Part shown: positions 1 through 8,163 of the stretch, in pieces
Position numbering within the stretch: position 1 is the stretch's first letter
Layout: every line of letters begins with the position of its first letter
From: Clostridiales bacterium
GTDB taxonomy: Bacteria; Bacillota; Clostridia; Christensenellales; Borkfalkiaceae
Length of the DNA stretch: 64,000 nt
Reading direction: 5' to 3'
Assembly: GCA_015069295.1 (NCBI GenBank)
Contig: SVIW01000008.1
Coordinates: 1 to 64,000 of the forward strand
The notes under the pieces: model-generated
Databases searched by the model: none
What the model was told of the DNA's origin: nothing
What the model saw: only the letters and a program-made list of their open reading frames with translations
Position numbers and translations under genes: made by a program

Positions 1-16
1 AAAACGCTCGAAAAAA

Positions 17-36
17 ATCTGGCGTTAATTAACGCC
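17..36. repeat. 20-base perfect palindrome at window edge
   Basis: The sequence CTGGCGTTAATTAACGCCAG is its own reverse complement. It sits downstream of the araC-type gene, about 100 bases past its stop, and could be a hairpin of a converging transcription unit outside the window. There is no clear T-run next to it, so a terminator call is not safe. Confidence 0.4.
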
Positions 37-137
37 AGACCGAAAAAGATATTAAATTTCCAAAAACCACAAGATTTATTTGAACTTTTTCTTAAAAAGT
101 GTTGCACTTAGTTTGACAAATCACCCTCGTTTGCAAA

Positions 138-1016
138 TTAGGACAAAGTTTCCTTTAACGAGCGTACGTATTCGGTCGGGGTCATATGCGTAATTTTTTT
201 AAACAACGCCGTTAGATAATGCACCGAGGACATTTGCATTAAATCCGCGATTTGCGTCAAAGTATGATTGCCCTCGCGCAGTAGGAGTTTGGTACGAGCG
301 ATACGCAGGTCGTTTAAATACTCGACAATCGTTTTTTGAAAGGCGTGTTTAAAGCCAACCGAAAGGGACGTTTTGTTGGTGTTAAACAAAAAGCAAAGCT
401 CTTCCAAATGGATTTTTTGACAAAAATTTTCGTCCAAATACCGTTTGACCTCGTAAATTTGCGAGCTTTCCGCAAGGGGCTGGGGAAGGGAAACGGCGGA
501 AGGGGCAGAATGGAGTAGGCGCAGGCACTTGATTAAAAAGATTTGCAGATAATTTTTAATCAGTTGATCCGCGCCAAAGGTAAAATTCTTTTGTTTTTTC
601 ATATTTTTAAGGTTGGGCACGTTGTAGGGCGGAAGATAGACTGCGCGCGCTTCCTTGATGATCTCGGACAGCATTTTCTTCAGCTCGTCCGTCAAGGTCA
701 AGGGGGAATGGGTCAACTCGTCTAACTCCGCAGTATAACATTCGAACCCGATAATGATAATGTTCGGGGCTTCCTGTTCGTCGCAGTCCAGCGAATGGTT
801 TTGATTTGCGCCGTGCACAATCATCTGCCCTTGCGACAGCCTTCCCGTATAATGGTCGGAAGAAATGTTAATATTCCCTTTGTCCACGTAAACAAGCTCG
901 CAAAACTCGTGCGAGTCGTTGCTCGTATGGTAATTGGGGGTAAATTCGAAATAGTGGATATTGGCAAGTTTCGTGATTTTTAAATCGATTTTAAAGGATT
1001 TTAAAACGAAATCCAT
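138..1016 (-). CDS. AraC-family transcriptional regulator (cupin plus AraC-type HTH)
   Basis: A 292-residue one-component regulator. The N-terminal part (about residues 20-90, with HEFCELVYVDKG and a NQNHS stretch) looks like the AraC-type cupin effector domain. The last 100 residues hold the double helix-turn-helix: a first helix pair around IHLEELCFLFNTNKTSLS and the conserved ending FKKITHMTPTEYVR. The ORF track starts 37 residues earlier with a hydrophobic, AT-rich stretch; I place the start at MDFVLKSF because a GGAG ribosome-binding site lies just upstream and the length then fits the family. It is divergent from the creatinase-like/glycosidase operon, with about 120 bases between, so it is probably the operon's local activator responding to a sugar or related metabolite. 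The ligand is unknown. Confidence 0.88.
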   Translation of the reverse strand: MDFVLKSFKIDLKITKLANIHYFEFTPNYHTSNDSHEFCELVYVDKGNINISSDHYTGRLSQGQMIVHGANQNHSLDCDEQEAPNIIIIGFECYTAELDELTHSPLTLTDELKKMLSEIIKEARAVYLPPYNVPNLKNMKKQKNFTFGADQLIKNYLQIFLIKCLRLLHSAPSAVSLPQPLAESSQIYEVKRYLDENFCQKIHLEELCFLFNTNKTSLSVGFKHAFQKTIVEYLNDLRIARTKLLLREGNHTLTQIADLMQMSSVHYLTALFKKITHMTPTEYVRSLKETLS

Positions 1017-1061
1017 TTTTGGTACTCCAAAATAAAAATATTTACGATAGTATACCAAAAA
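1016..1061. promoter_or_regulatory. Candidate operator in the araC/M24 divergent gap
   Basis: Inverted arms TTTTTGGTA (1016-1024) and TACCAAAAA (1053-1061) face each other across about 28 bases. Placement just upstream of the araC-type start fits autoregulation plus control of the divergent operon. Inference from symmetry and position only. Confidence 0.35.
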
Positions 1062-1075
1062 AATACGATTTTGTA

Positions 1076-1104
1076 AAGACAAAAAAGGGGGGCTGTGATA
1101 CAAT
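1076..1104 (+). promoter_or_regulatory. Promoter of the creatinase-like/mannosidase operon
   Basis: A TACAAT -10 box at 1099-1104 has a weak AAGACA -35 at 17 bases spacing. The poor -35 fits an activator-dependent promoter, as expected next to an AraC-family gene. AAGGAG follows before the start at 1141. Confidence 0.5.
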
Positions 1105-1140
1105 AAAAGAAAAAATATAAAACGCAAGGAGAAAATAGGT

Positions 1141-2313
1141 ATGGCAAGAGTCTGTATTCCCGATTACGAATATCAGGAAAGAGTGCAAAGAGCGGCGAAA
1201 ATGCTGCAAGAAAGAGGCTTGGACGTAATGGTTGTGGCTTCGACGGAAAGCGATTACGCAAACGCGCGGTATTTTTCGGGCTTTTGGCCCGTATTTGAAA
1301 GAGCGGGCGTAGCGATTTCGGCAAAGGGGGACGCGGCACTTCTGGTAGGTCCCGAATCGGAAGTGTTCGGCGCGGATTTTGGGAAGCTCGAAAAGGTGTT
1401 CGTGCTTAGAGAATTTAGAGAATCGGCAGACCCTTCCTATCCCGAATTGACCCCCTCGACCTTCAACGACGTATTCAAGGCAATCGGCGTTACGGGCGAA
1501 AATATCAAGATTGGTTTGGGTAGCTACGTAGAATGTACCCTTCCCATTTACGAGGGCTTGAAAAACAGCTATCCCAAGGCAGAAATCGTAAAATGCAACG
1601 ATATTATGGTCGATCTTCGTAAGATTAAGAGCGAAAACGAAATCGCTTGTCTTAGAGAAGGTTTCCGTATCATTGAAATTGCAACGGACGAAGTGATTAA
1701 AGCGTTGAAACCGGGCGTAACCGAATTGCAAATGGTCGGTATCGCGCAAAAGGTTATCTACGAACACGGGGCAGAATACGAAGGACTTCCTATGTACGTA
1801 TTCTCCGAGGCAAGTACCCGCCACGCAATCTCCCGTTCGAGATACAGAGAAATCGGTAAAAACGATATCGTGCAGCTCAATTTGTCGGCAAAAATTGACG
1901 GGTATTCGCCCTCTATCGGTTTGCCCGTATGTATGGGGAAATTGGAAGGGGAAAGAAGAGACCTTATCGAGTTCTGCAAAAAGATGCACGAATGGACGGA
2001 AAAGCAGCTGAAAGCGGGCGTTTATGCGGACGACGTTGCAAAACGTTTCTTGCAGATGTACAAAGATGCGGGCTATGAAAAGAACTACGTGTACGGACCT
2101 TGCCACGGTACGGGTATGATTGAGGTAGAAGCGCCCTGGATGGAAACCTCCACCCACTATCCTTTGGAAAAGAATATGACCTTCCAAATCGATACCTTCA
2201 TCTCCGGCCCCACCTTTGGCTGCCGTTGGGAAAAGGGTATTGCAATCCGCGAGGACGGCTGCGAAAGCTATACCGATTATTTGAAGAAAGGCATTATCGA
2301 GTTGGGGTTCTAA
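1141..2313 (+). CDS. M24 creatinase/aminopeptidase-fold protein lacking metal ligands
   Basis: A 390-residue protein with the two-domain architecture of creatinase and Xaa-Pro peptidase: a ribonuclease-H-like N-terminal domain (residues 1-150) and a pita-bread C-terminal domain. Metal-dependent M24 peptidases carry D..D..H..E..E. Here the first Asp is Asn247 (VQLNLSAKIDGY), the second is Ser258 (GYSPSIGLP), the His is kept (CHGTGM), the first Glu is Asp (FQIDTF) and the last Glu is kept (CRWEKG). This pattern resembles creatinase, which uses the fold without metals, so a non-peptidase hydrolase is more likely than a dipeptidase. It is first in an operon with an ASRT protein one base downstream and a creatininase homologue, which supports action on a small amidino, amide or sugar-linked substrate. 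Exact substrate unknown. Confidence 0.8.
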   Translation: MARVCIPDYEYQERVQRAAKMLQERGLDVMVVASTESDYANARYFSGFWPVFERAGVAISAKGDAALLVGPESEVFGADFGKLEKVFVLREFRESADPSYPELTPSTFNDVFKAIGVTGENIKIGLGSYVECTLPIYEGLKNSYPKAEIVKCNDIMVDLRKIKSENEIACLREGFRIIEIATDEVIKALKPGVTELQMVGIAQKVIYEHGAEYEGLPMYVFSEASTRHAISRSRYREIGKNDIVQLNLSAKIDGYSPSIGLPVCMGKLEGERRDLIEFCKKMHEWTEKQLKAGVYADDVAKRFLQMYKDAGYEKNYVYGPCHGTGMIEVEAPWMETSTHYPLEKNMTFQIDTFISGPTFGCRWEKGIAIREDGCESYTDYLKKGIIELGF

Positions 2314-2314
2314 T

Positions 2315-2677
2315 ATGAGCGTAGTAGGAAAGAAAAATTGGATTATTCCCGATTGCGAGCTCCCTCCCGAAGGGGAGGGGGTGCTTAAAGGGCACGAAAG
2401 CGTGATTATCGTCAACGATACCAAGAAAAAGGCGGTAATCAAGGTAAAATTGTACTTTGCGGACAAGGAAGCCTACGAGGGGATCGTTTGGACGGTTGAC
2501 CCCCAAAAGGTGCGTTGTTTTAGAATGAACAATTTGGACGATATGTGCGGGTTTAAAGTGCCTTTGGAAACGCAATACGCGATGAAGATTGAAAGCTCGC
2601 AGCCTGTCGTTATTCAGTACGGGCGTTTGGATAATAGACAAACGAACTTGGCGTACTATACGACGATGGCGTATTAA
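2315..2677 (+). CDS. ASRT-family (Anabaena sensory rhodopsin transducer-like) small-molecule-binding protein
   Basis: A 120-residue cytosolic protein with no signal peptide or membrane segment. The C-terminal signature VIQYGRLDNRQ...YYTTMAY matches the conserved VVQHTRLDSRQ...LSTIAY end of the Anabaena sensory rhodopsin transducer, and the middle region (VIIVNDTKKKAVIKVKLYFADKE) matches its beta-strand core. The ASRT superfamily is known to be a ligand-binding beta-sandwich that occurs mostly away from rhodopsins, often in sugar-catabolic gene clusters. It starts one base after the M24 stop, so the two are probably translationally coupled. No rhodopsin gene is present, so it more likely binds or channels a carbohydrate intermediate. 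Confidence 0.8.
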   Translation: MSVVGKKNWIIPDCELPPEGEGVLKGHESVIIVNDTKKKAVIKVKLYFADKEAYEGIVWTVDPQKVRCFRMNNLDDMCGFKVPLETQYAMKIESSQPVVIQYGRLDNRQTNLAYYTTMAY

Positions 2678-2686
2678 AACCGCGTA

Positions 2687-2735
2687 TAAGGCTCCCTCTC
2701 AGAGGGAACTGTCAGCACGGTTTTGTGCCGTTAGT
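2687..2735. repeat. Degenerate CTCCCTC..GAGGGA intergenic repeat
   Basis: Two small hairpins in tandem, CTCCCTC-TCA-GAGGGA and GCACGG-TTTT-GTGCC, separated by ACTGTCA. The layout copies the larger repeat at 14269-14315 and appears to be an eroded member of that family, inserted between the ASRT and creatininase genes. Confidence 0.5.
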
Positions 2736-2755
2736 TTTAAAAATAGAGGTAAAAT

Positions 2756-3490
2756 ATGATTTTAGACCATTCCTTTCCGCGTGAAACGGATTACGTAAAA
2801 GAAAAGAATATCCCTCTCGTTATCGTCGGGGGGACGGTGGAATACCACGGCCCGCACTGTTCGTACGGCTGCGATACCCTGATTGCAGAGGGCTTGGTAA
2901 AAAAATTGGCGGAAGAAAAAGAAATGATGCTCGCCCCGACCATTTCGTACAGCCCCGCAAGCTATGCGGTGGGCGGTAGAAAAAGCGGCACGGTGCACGT
3001 TCCCGAACGCGCTTTTGAAGACTACGTGTATTACGTATTTAAGAGTATGCTTTATTCGGGGTTTAGAAATATTTACGTCGTTATCCATCACCAGTTCGAA
3101 CAGGAAAGCGAAATGCCTATGACCCTTTGTTATCGTACGGCGGCAAAGCGTGCGACGATGGAGTATTTGGAAGAGACCTTGGGCGAAGGTTGGTGGGGGA
3201 GCGAAAACTATGCAAACTATTACGAGGAATTAGAGGGGGCAAACAACCCGTTCTCTTGGATCAAGGTAATCCCGACGATGAGCACGGCGGTACAAAACGC
3301 GACGGGCTACGATCATGCGGGCAAATACGAAAGTTCGATTTTGATGGCGTTGTACCCCGACTGTATTCAGCTCGATCGTATCGACGATATTAAGCATTGG
3401 TTTACCGACAGCGCGCGGGAAGCGAATAAAGAGCTCGGCGATAAAATGGTGGAAAAATCCTTGGAATATTTAAAAGAAGCGATTAAATAA
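2756..3490 (+). CDS. Creatininase-family amidohydrolase
   Basis: A 244-residue protein with the creatininase (PF02633) metal signature GTVEYHGPH...GCDT, giving Glu29, His31 and Asp40 as ligands; a second block VVIHHQFEQES (His111/112, Glu115) takes the place of the usual NGHxxN motif. Family members hydrolyse cyclic amides or formamides in the cytosol. Close linkage to a creatinase-fold protein recalls creatinine catabolism, but the mannosidase and glycosidases in the same run point to a sugar-linked amide. Preceded by AGAGGT and followed 10 bases later by the GH38 gene. Fold assignment is firm; substrate is not. Confidence 0.8.
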   Translation: MILDHSFPRETDYVKEKNIPLVIVGGTVEYHGPHCSYGCDTLIAEGLVKKLAEEKEMMLAPTISYSPASYAVGGRKSGTVHVPERAFEDYVYYVFKSMLYSGFRNIYVVIHHQFEQESEMPMTLCYRTAAKRATMEYLEETLGEGWWGSENYANYYEELEGANNPFSWIKVIPTMSTAVQNATGYDHAGKYESSILMALYPDCIQLDRIDDIKHWFTDSAREANKELGDKMVEKSLEYLKEAIK

Positions 3491-3500
3491 GGAAATAAAA

Positions 3501-5909
3501 ATGAAGCGTTTACATTTGATATGCAACGCGCACATCGATCCGCTTTGGCAATGGACCTGGGACGAGGGGATTGCGGCGGCGATTGCAACCTTTAAAAGCG
3601 CGGCGGATCTCGCGGAAGAATTCGACTATATTTTCTGCCACGGAGAAAGTCTTTTGTACGAGGCGATAGAAGAGCACGCCCCCGATTTATTTGCGCGCAT
3701 TGTCCGCCTAGTCAAAGAGGGGAAATGGAAAATTACGGGCGGTTGGTATTTACAGCCCGACTGTTTAATGCCCTGCGGCGAAGCGCTCGTCCGCCAAATT
3801 TCCGTTGGGAAAAAGTATTTTCAGGAAAAGTTCGGCGTAGAGCCTACCGTGGCGACCAATTACGACTCGTTCGGGCATAGCGTCGGCTTGGTGCAAATTC
3901 TCGTCAAAAACGGGTACGAGGGGTATATGGTTTGCCGTCCCAATCAATGGCAATTTTCCTACCCGTCCAAATTCTTCTATTGGAAATCTCCCGACGGCAG
4001 CAAGATTGCCACTACGCAAAGCTTGTCGTATAGCTGCGCGCTTGGCAAGGCGGTCGAAAAGATTGAAAGCGAGGTCTACGGCGGCGCGGTGGGTATGCTC
4101 GGCTCGGCAAAAGAGGATACGAAAATCGCGCTGGAAGACGTCGACTACGTTCTTTGGGGCGTGGGCAATCACGGCGGCGGTCCGTCGAGAAAGGATTTAA
4201 GGGATATTAAGAATTTGCAAATTGCGGGCGTGGAGCATTTCCACAGCACGCACGAAAAATTGTTTGCGGACGGGATAAAGATTTGCGGGGAGATAGAAAA
4301 ATCCCTCGTTACCTGTATGCCCGGCTGTTATTCGTCGATGGCGCGGGTAAAACAAGCCTACCGTACGACGGAAAATCTCTTTTTCGGGACGGAAAAAATG
4401 CTAGCGCTTTCCAGTCTTTCGGGGATGCCGATAAAGACGGAGGAATGGGAAAAGGCGGAAAAACGCATTTTGTTGGCGCAGTTCCACGATATCTTGCCCG
4501 GCAGCGGGATAGAGGAATGTGAACAAGAGGGCATCGAATTGTTGGCGGCAAGCGCAAAAGAGCTAAAAGACTACCGTACGCGCGCCTTTTTGCGGTTCGT
4601 AATGGACGAGCCGAGTGCGGGCGAGGGCGAGTTTCCGATTTTCGTGTTTAACTATATGCCTTACGAGGTGCAAACGCTCGTCGAGGTGGAATTTATCCTG
4701 CCCGACCAAAATTGGAGCAAAGAGGTTTTCAAAAAAGCGCGTATCTACGACGAAACGGGGAAGGAATTGCTTTGTCAGCAAATCAAAGAAAGTTCGACCT
4801 TGGCGCTTGATTGGAGAAAACGGCTTGTGTTCGAGGGCTTATTAAAGCCGATGGGAATTACTCGTTTTACCGTTAAGACGGAGGACGTAAAAACGAAAGC
4901 CAAGGCAAGAAAAGCAGGTGATTTGGAGACTTTGTTACAAGGCACGCCCCTGCAAAAGCCCGTCGGGTTTTTCCTCTACGACGATACTGCCGACCCTTGG
5001 GGTATGAGTCAAGAAGAATTGAAGGGGATGGGGAAAAATCCCGTTGCTTTCCGTGAAATGCAAGAGGAAGAGAGCAAGGCGTTCTGCAAGGTAACAGAGG
5101 GGCTTTCGCCCGTGCATATCATCGAGGACGGCGACGTGGTAACGGTAGCGGAAACGCTGTCTACCGCGGGGCATACGAACGCCGTAGCGCAATATAAGGT
5201 ATATAAAAATCACCCGTTCGTCGATTTGAAGCTGACGGTGGAGTTTGCCGATAAAAACAAAATGGCTCGCGTGCGGATTCCCTTGCCCGACGATATGGCA
5301 GGCGGGAAAGCGGTTGGCGACGGTCCGTTCGTTTACGAGGAAAAGCCTTGCTTTGGTGAGCTGTCCTTTCAAAAATGGCTGGGCGTAGAGAAAAACGGCG
5401 AAGTGTTTGCCGTACTCAACGACGGCGTGTACGCAGGGACGGTGGAAGAGGATTGTTTGTGCTTGACTTTGCTGCGCGGCGCGGGGTATTGTTTCCATCC
5501 CATTACGCCCGATCGGGATTTGTATCCGCAGGATCGGTATTTGCCCCGCATTGAAAACGGCCGCTATACGTACAATTTGCGTATCGTCAGAGGGGACGTT
5601 TGCAGCGTCTACAAGCAAGCGGAGCTGTTCAACCAGTTGCCCTATGCCGTCAACGTATTCCCGACCGGGGGAGCGAAAAAAGAATTGGCTTGCCTGCGTT
5701 TGGACGGCGACGTAGTTTTAACTACAATGAAAGTGGGGGAAAAGGGCGGGTATATTTTCCGCGTCTTTAACCCTGCGAAAGAGGAAAAGCCTTTCGTTCT
5801 CTCCGTAAGCGGCAAACAAGCGGACGGCGTAGCGCGCGCAGGCGAGGTGGTAACCCTTTCGTATAAGGACGGCGTTTGGAAAGTTTTCCACGACGAAATG
5901 CCCGTATAA
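3501..5909 (+). CDS. Glycoside hydrolase family 38 alpha-mannosidase
   Basis: An 802-residue retaining alpha-mannosidase, within the normal size for bacterial GH38. The N-terminal seven-stranded catalytic domain begins with the zinc motif NAHIDPLWQW and carries the nucleophile motif NYDSFGHS, with the catalytic Asp at about residue 122. The three-helix domain with PGSGIEECEQEG follows near residue 330, then the long beta-sandwich tail typical of the family. No signal peptide, so it acts on mannosides taken up into the cytoplasm, for example N-glycan or phospho-mannosyl fragments. No transporter is encoded nearby. Part of the AraC-linked operon, 10 bases after the creatininase gene and 19 bases before the next ORF. 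Confidence 0.92.
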   Translation: MKRLHLICNAHIDPLWQWTWDEGIAAAIATFKSAADLAEEFDYIFCHGESLLYEAIEEHAPDLFARIVRLVKEGKWKITGGWYLQPDCLMPCGEALVRQISVGKKYFQEKFGVEPTVATNYDSFGHSVGLVQILVKNGYEGYMVCRPNQWQFSYPSKFFYWKSPDGSKIATTQSLSYSCALGKAVEKIESEVYGGAVGMLGSAKEDTKIALEDVDYVLWGVGNHGGGPSRKDLRDIKNLQIAGVEHFHSTHEKLFADGIKICGEIEKSLVTCMPGCYSSMARVKQAYRTTENLFFGTEKMLALSSLSGMPIKTEEWEKAEKRILLAQFHDILPGSGIEECEQEGIELLAASAKELKDYRTRAFLRFVMDEPSAGEGEFPIFVFNYMPYEVQTLVEVEFILPDQNWSKEVFKKARIYDETGKELLCQQIKESSTLALDWRKRLVFEGLLKPMGITRFTVKTEDVKTKAKARKAGDLETLLQGTPLQKPVGFFLYDDTADPWGMSQEELKGMGKNPVAFREMQEEESKAFCKVTEGLSPVHIIEDGDVVTVAETLSTAGHTNAVAQYKVYKNHPFVDLKLTVEFADKNKMARVRIPLPDDMAGGKAVGDGPFVYEEKPCFGELSFQKWLGVEKNGEVFAVLNDGVYAGTVEEDCLCLTLLRGAGYCFHPITPDRDLYPQDRYLPRIENGRYTYNLRIVRGDVCSVYKQAELFNQLPYAVNVFPTGGAKKELACLRLDGDVVLTTMKVGEKGGYIFRVFNPAKEEKPFVLSVSGKQADGVARAGEVVTLSYKDGVWKVFHDEMPV

Positions 5910-5927
5910 AAACGGGAAAGGAGGAGT

Positions 5928-8069
5928 ATGTTACCCGTTATAAAACCCGTATTAAAAAGAAAAGAGGTATTTCCGCGGAGCTGGCAGAGCGTAATTTTTG
6001 AAAATTACGGTCTTGTTTCCGTGGATAAAATTGCCAAAACCTTGCAAACGGACGAAAAAACGATTGCGATGGAAGCGGAAAGATTGGGACTTTCCGCGGT
6101 GAAATACAATCCGCTTTGGGAAGAAAAAGGGTTTATTACGATTATTCGAAACAGTTGGTATCTTTTGCCCTATTCGCAAATCATGACCCTGCTTGGATAT
6201 GAGGAAAAGCGATTAGAATTCGTCTTGCAAAACGAAGACTTTTTGCAGGATAAGCTGGGGCTTTTCAAACCCGAATGCGAAGAAGTTTTGTATTCGCCTT
6301 TAACCGAAGAGGAGCAAAGGCAAACGGAAACATTGGCGAAAAAAATCGCCGAGCTGTTGCCCAAGAACGCCCGTCCGTTCGTGTTCTTTGATAAAACGCA
6401 AGGGGCAGGTACGCGTTCAACGCAAAACGGCGAGGGGCTTCGTATCCTTCACGGGTATTTGACGCCCTGCGGCGACGCCTTTTTAGAGGACGATGAAAAC
6501 TATTTGCCTGACAGTCTTTTACAGCAATATCAGCAAAACGGGGTCAACGGGCTTTGGGTGCACGGACTTTTGTCCGCGCTTTCGCCCTATCCCTTTGACG
6601 AAAACGCAAGTAAGCAGTACCCCGTCCGCAGAAAAAATCTGCAAAAGCTTGTGGATAGAGCGGCAAAGTACGGCATTAAAATTTATTTGTATATCAACGA
6701 ACCGCGCGGAATCGCGGAAGAAAAGCTGGGCAAATACGCGCATTTGAAAGGAACGGTTCGCGGCGGCGTGGCGCACCTTTGTTTTGAACGAAAAGAGGTG
6801 CGCGAATACCTTTACAACGCCTTAAAAGACTTGTTTGAAAACGTGCACGGATTAGGCGGGATCATCACGATTACGATGAGCGAAAATCCCACCCATTGTC
6901 ATTCGCATACTTCGGCAAATTGCAACTGCCCGATTTGCAAGGATATTCCCCCCGAAAAGACGGCTTCGGCGGTAGTAAACGTGATTGCGAAAGCCTTGAA
7001 AGATAGCGGCAGCGGCGCAAAGACGCTCGCGTATCTTTGGGGTTGGTCCGACCATATGGGTTGGACGGAAGAACAGACGTTGCGCGGAATTTCCTATCTG
7101 GATAAAGACGTTATCGCACTTTGTCCAAGCGAGTACGATTTGGAAATAGAAAAGGGCGGCGTGAAAAGCCACGTGGTCGATTATTCGATTTCAAACCCCG
7201 GACCGAGCGAAGTTACGAAAAAAGCCTTTTTGGCGGCGCAGGAAAGGGGCTTGGGCGTATGCGCGAAAATCCAAACGAACGACAGTTGGGAATGTTCCGC
7301 CGTGCCCTATCTCCCCGTATTCGACCTCTTAGTAAAGCATCTTGAAAACTTGCGCGCGGCGGGCGTAAACGATTATATGCTGACCTGGACGTTGGGGGGA
7401 TATCCCTCGCCGATGCTCGACCTTGTAGGCGATTACGCCCGTTGCAAGGAAAACTTTTCCTTGTCGGTGTGGTACGAAAAGGAATTTGGACAAAACGCAA
7501 AAGCGGTGGAAGAGGCTTCGAAAGCCTTTTGTAAAGGGTTTCAAGAGTATCCTTTCAGCGTGCAGGCGTTATACCTTTCCCCCAAAACCTTGGGGGTTGC
7601 CAACCGTTGGGAATGGGAGCGGGAAGAAAAACGCTCCACAATGGTCTGCTTTGCCTTTGACGATTACGAAAGCTGGATTTATCCCTACCCGTACGAAGTG
7701 TATATTTCGCAGTTTGAAAAATTGCTTTTTTCGTGGGAAGAGGGACTTCGGATTTTAGAAAACGCGACGGACGATAACGGACTGCGCTTGTTAAAGGACT
7801 GCGCGGAAGGGGCGTACGTGCATTTTAAATCCGATTATCTGCATACGAAATTCTCCTATTATAAGCGGGATATTGCAAGCTATAAAGACGAATTGCTGTC
7901 GGTGTTTAAAGAGGAAAAGGAAATAGCGAAACGCTTGCTTGACTTGACGGAAAGAGAGCCTACGATTGGGTACGAGGCGGCAAACCATTATTTTTATAAC
8001 GATAGAAATATTATTGAAAAGATATTGCAGGTAGACGAGCTTGAAAAAGAACTGGAAAAAAAGATTTGA
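5928..8069 (+). CDS. Unclassified glycoside hydrolase-like (TIM-barrel) protein
   Basis: A 713-residue cytosolic protein I cannot assign to a named family. An N-terminal segment (NYGLVSVDKIAKTLQTDEKTI, residues 25-50) looks like a helix-turn-helix or small helical cap. The centre reads like a glycosidase barrel: a strand with NGLWVHGLLSALSPYPF, then KYGIKIYLYINEP, then a block with GIITITMSENPTHCHSH near residue 317 next to a four-Cys cluster NCNCPICKD, then AYLWGWSDHMGW. Such order resembles GH20, GH67 and related barrels, where an acidic residue follows the ITITMSE-like strand. It ends the mannosidase operon, directly before a strong terminator. Role in degrading the same glycan is inferred from position. 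Confidence 0.6.
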   Translation: MLPVIKPVLKRKEVFPRSWQSVIFENYGLVSVDKIAKTLQTDEKTIAMEAERLGLSAVKYNPLWEEKGFITIIRNSWYLLPYSQIMTLLGYEEKRLEFVLQNEDFLQDKLGLFKPECEEVLYSPLTEEEQRQTETLAKKIAELLPKNARPFVFFDKTQGAGTRSTQNGEGLRILHGYLTPCGDAFLEDDENYLPDSLLQQYQQNGVNGLWVHGLLSALSPYPFDENASKQYPVRRKNLQKLVDRAAKYGIKIYLYINEPRGIAEEKLGKYAHLKGTVRGGVAHLCFERKEVREYLYNALKDLFENVHGLGGIITITMSENPTHCHSHTSANCNCPICKDIPPEKTASAVVNVIAKALKDSGSGAKTLAYLWGWSDHMGWTEEQTLRGISYLDKDVIALCPSEYDLEIEKGGVKSHVVDYSISNPGPSEVTKKAFLAAQERGLGVCAKIQTNDSWECSAVPYLPVFDLLVKHLENLRAAGVNDYMLTWTLGGYPSPMLDLVGDYARCKENFSLSVWYEKEFGQNAKAVEEASKAFCKGFQEYPFSVQALYLSPKTLGVANRWEWEREEKRSTMVCFAFDDYESWIYPYPYEVYISQFEKLLFSWEEGLRILENATDDNGLRLLKDCAEGAYVHFKSDYLHTKFSYYKRDIASYKDELLSVFKEEKEIAKRLLDLTEREPTIGYEAANHYFYNDRNIIEKILQVDELEKELEKKI

Positions 8070-8090
8070 CGAAAGTCAAATCTTTTTTTT
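8057..8090 (+). terminator. Intrinsic terminator of the mannosidase operon
   Basis: AAGATTTGAC-GAAA-GTCAAATCTT with a following T8 run. The left arm overlaps the stop codon of the preceding gene. The GAAA loop is a stable GNRA tetraloop. Confidence 0.92.
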
Positions 8091-8097
8091 ATAAGCC

Positions 8098-8126
8098 TTG
8101 AAAACGCGGAAAAAATGTGCTATAAT
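8098..8126 (+). promoter_or_regulatory. Promoter of the GH43-like gene
   Basis: TTGAAA at 8098-8103 and TATAAT at 8121-8126 with exactly 17 bases between. It lies just after the terminator, so the propeller glycosidase is a separate transcription unit from the AraC-linked operon. Confidence 0.85.
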
Positions 8127-8163
8127 ATCTCTACTAGCGTAAAAATACGCGCAGAGGTGGGGT

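Noticed and set aside
1042-2466. 474-residue antisense ORF over the M24 gene
   Set aside because: It is a codon-bias shadow of a clear family member on the plus strand; it lacks a ribosome site and resembles no family.
2315-2677. Evidence for a rhodopsin system from the ASRT homologue
   Set aside because: No rhodopsin or retinal gene is present, and the family is widespread in sugar-related operons.
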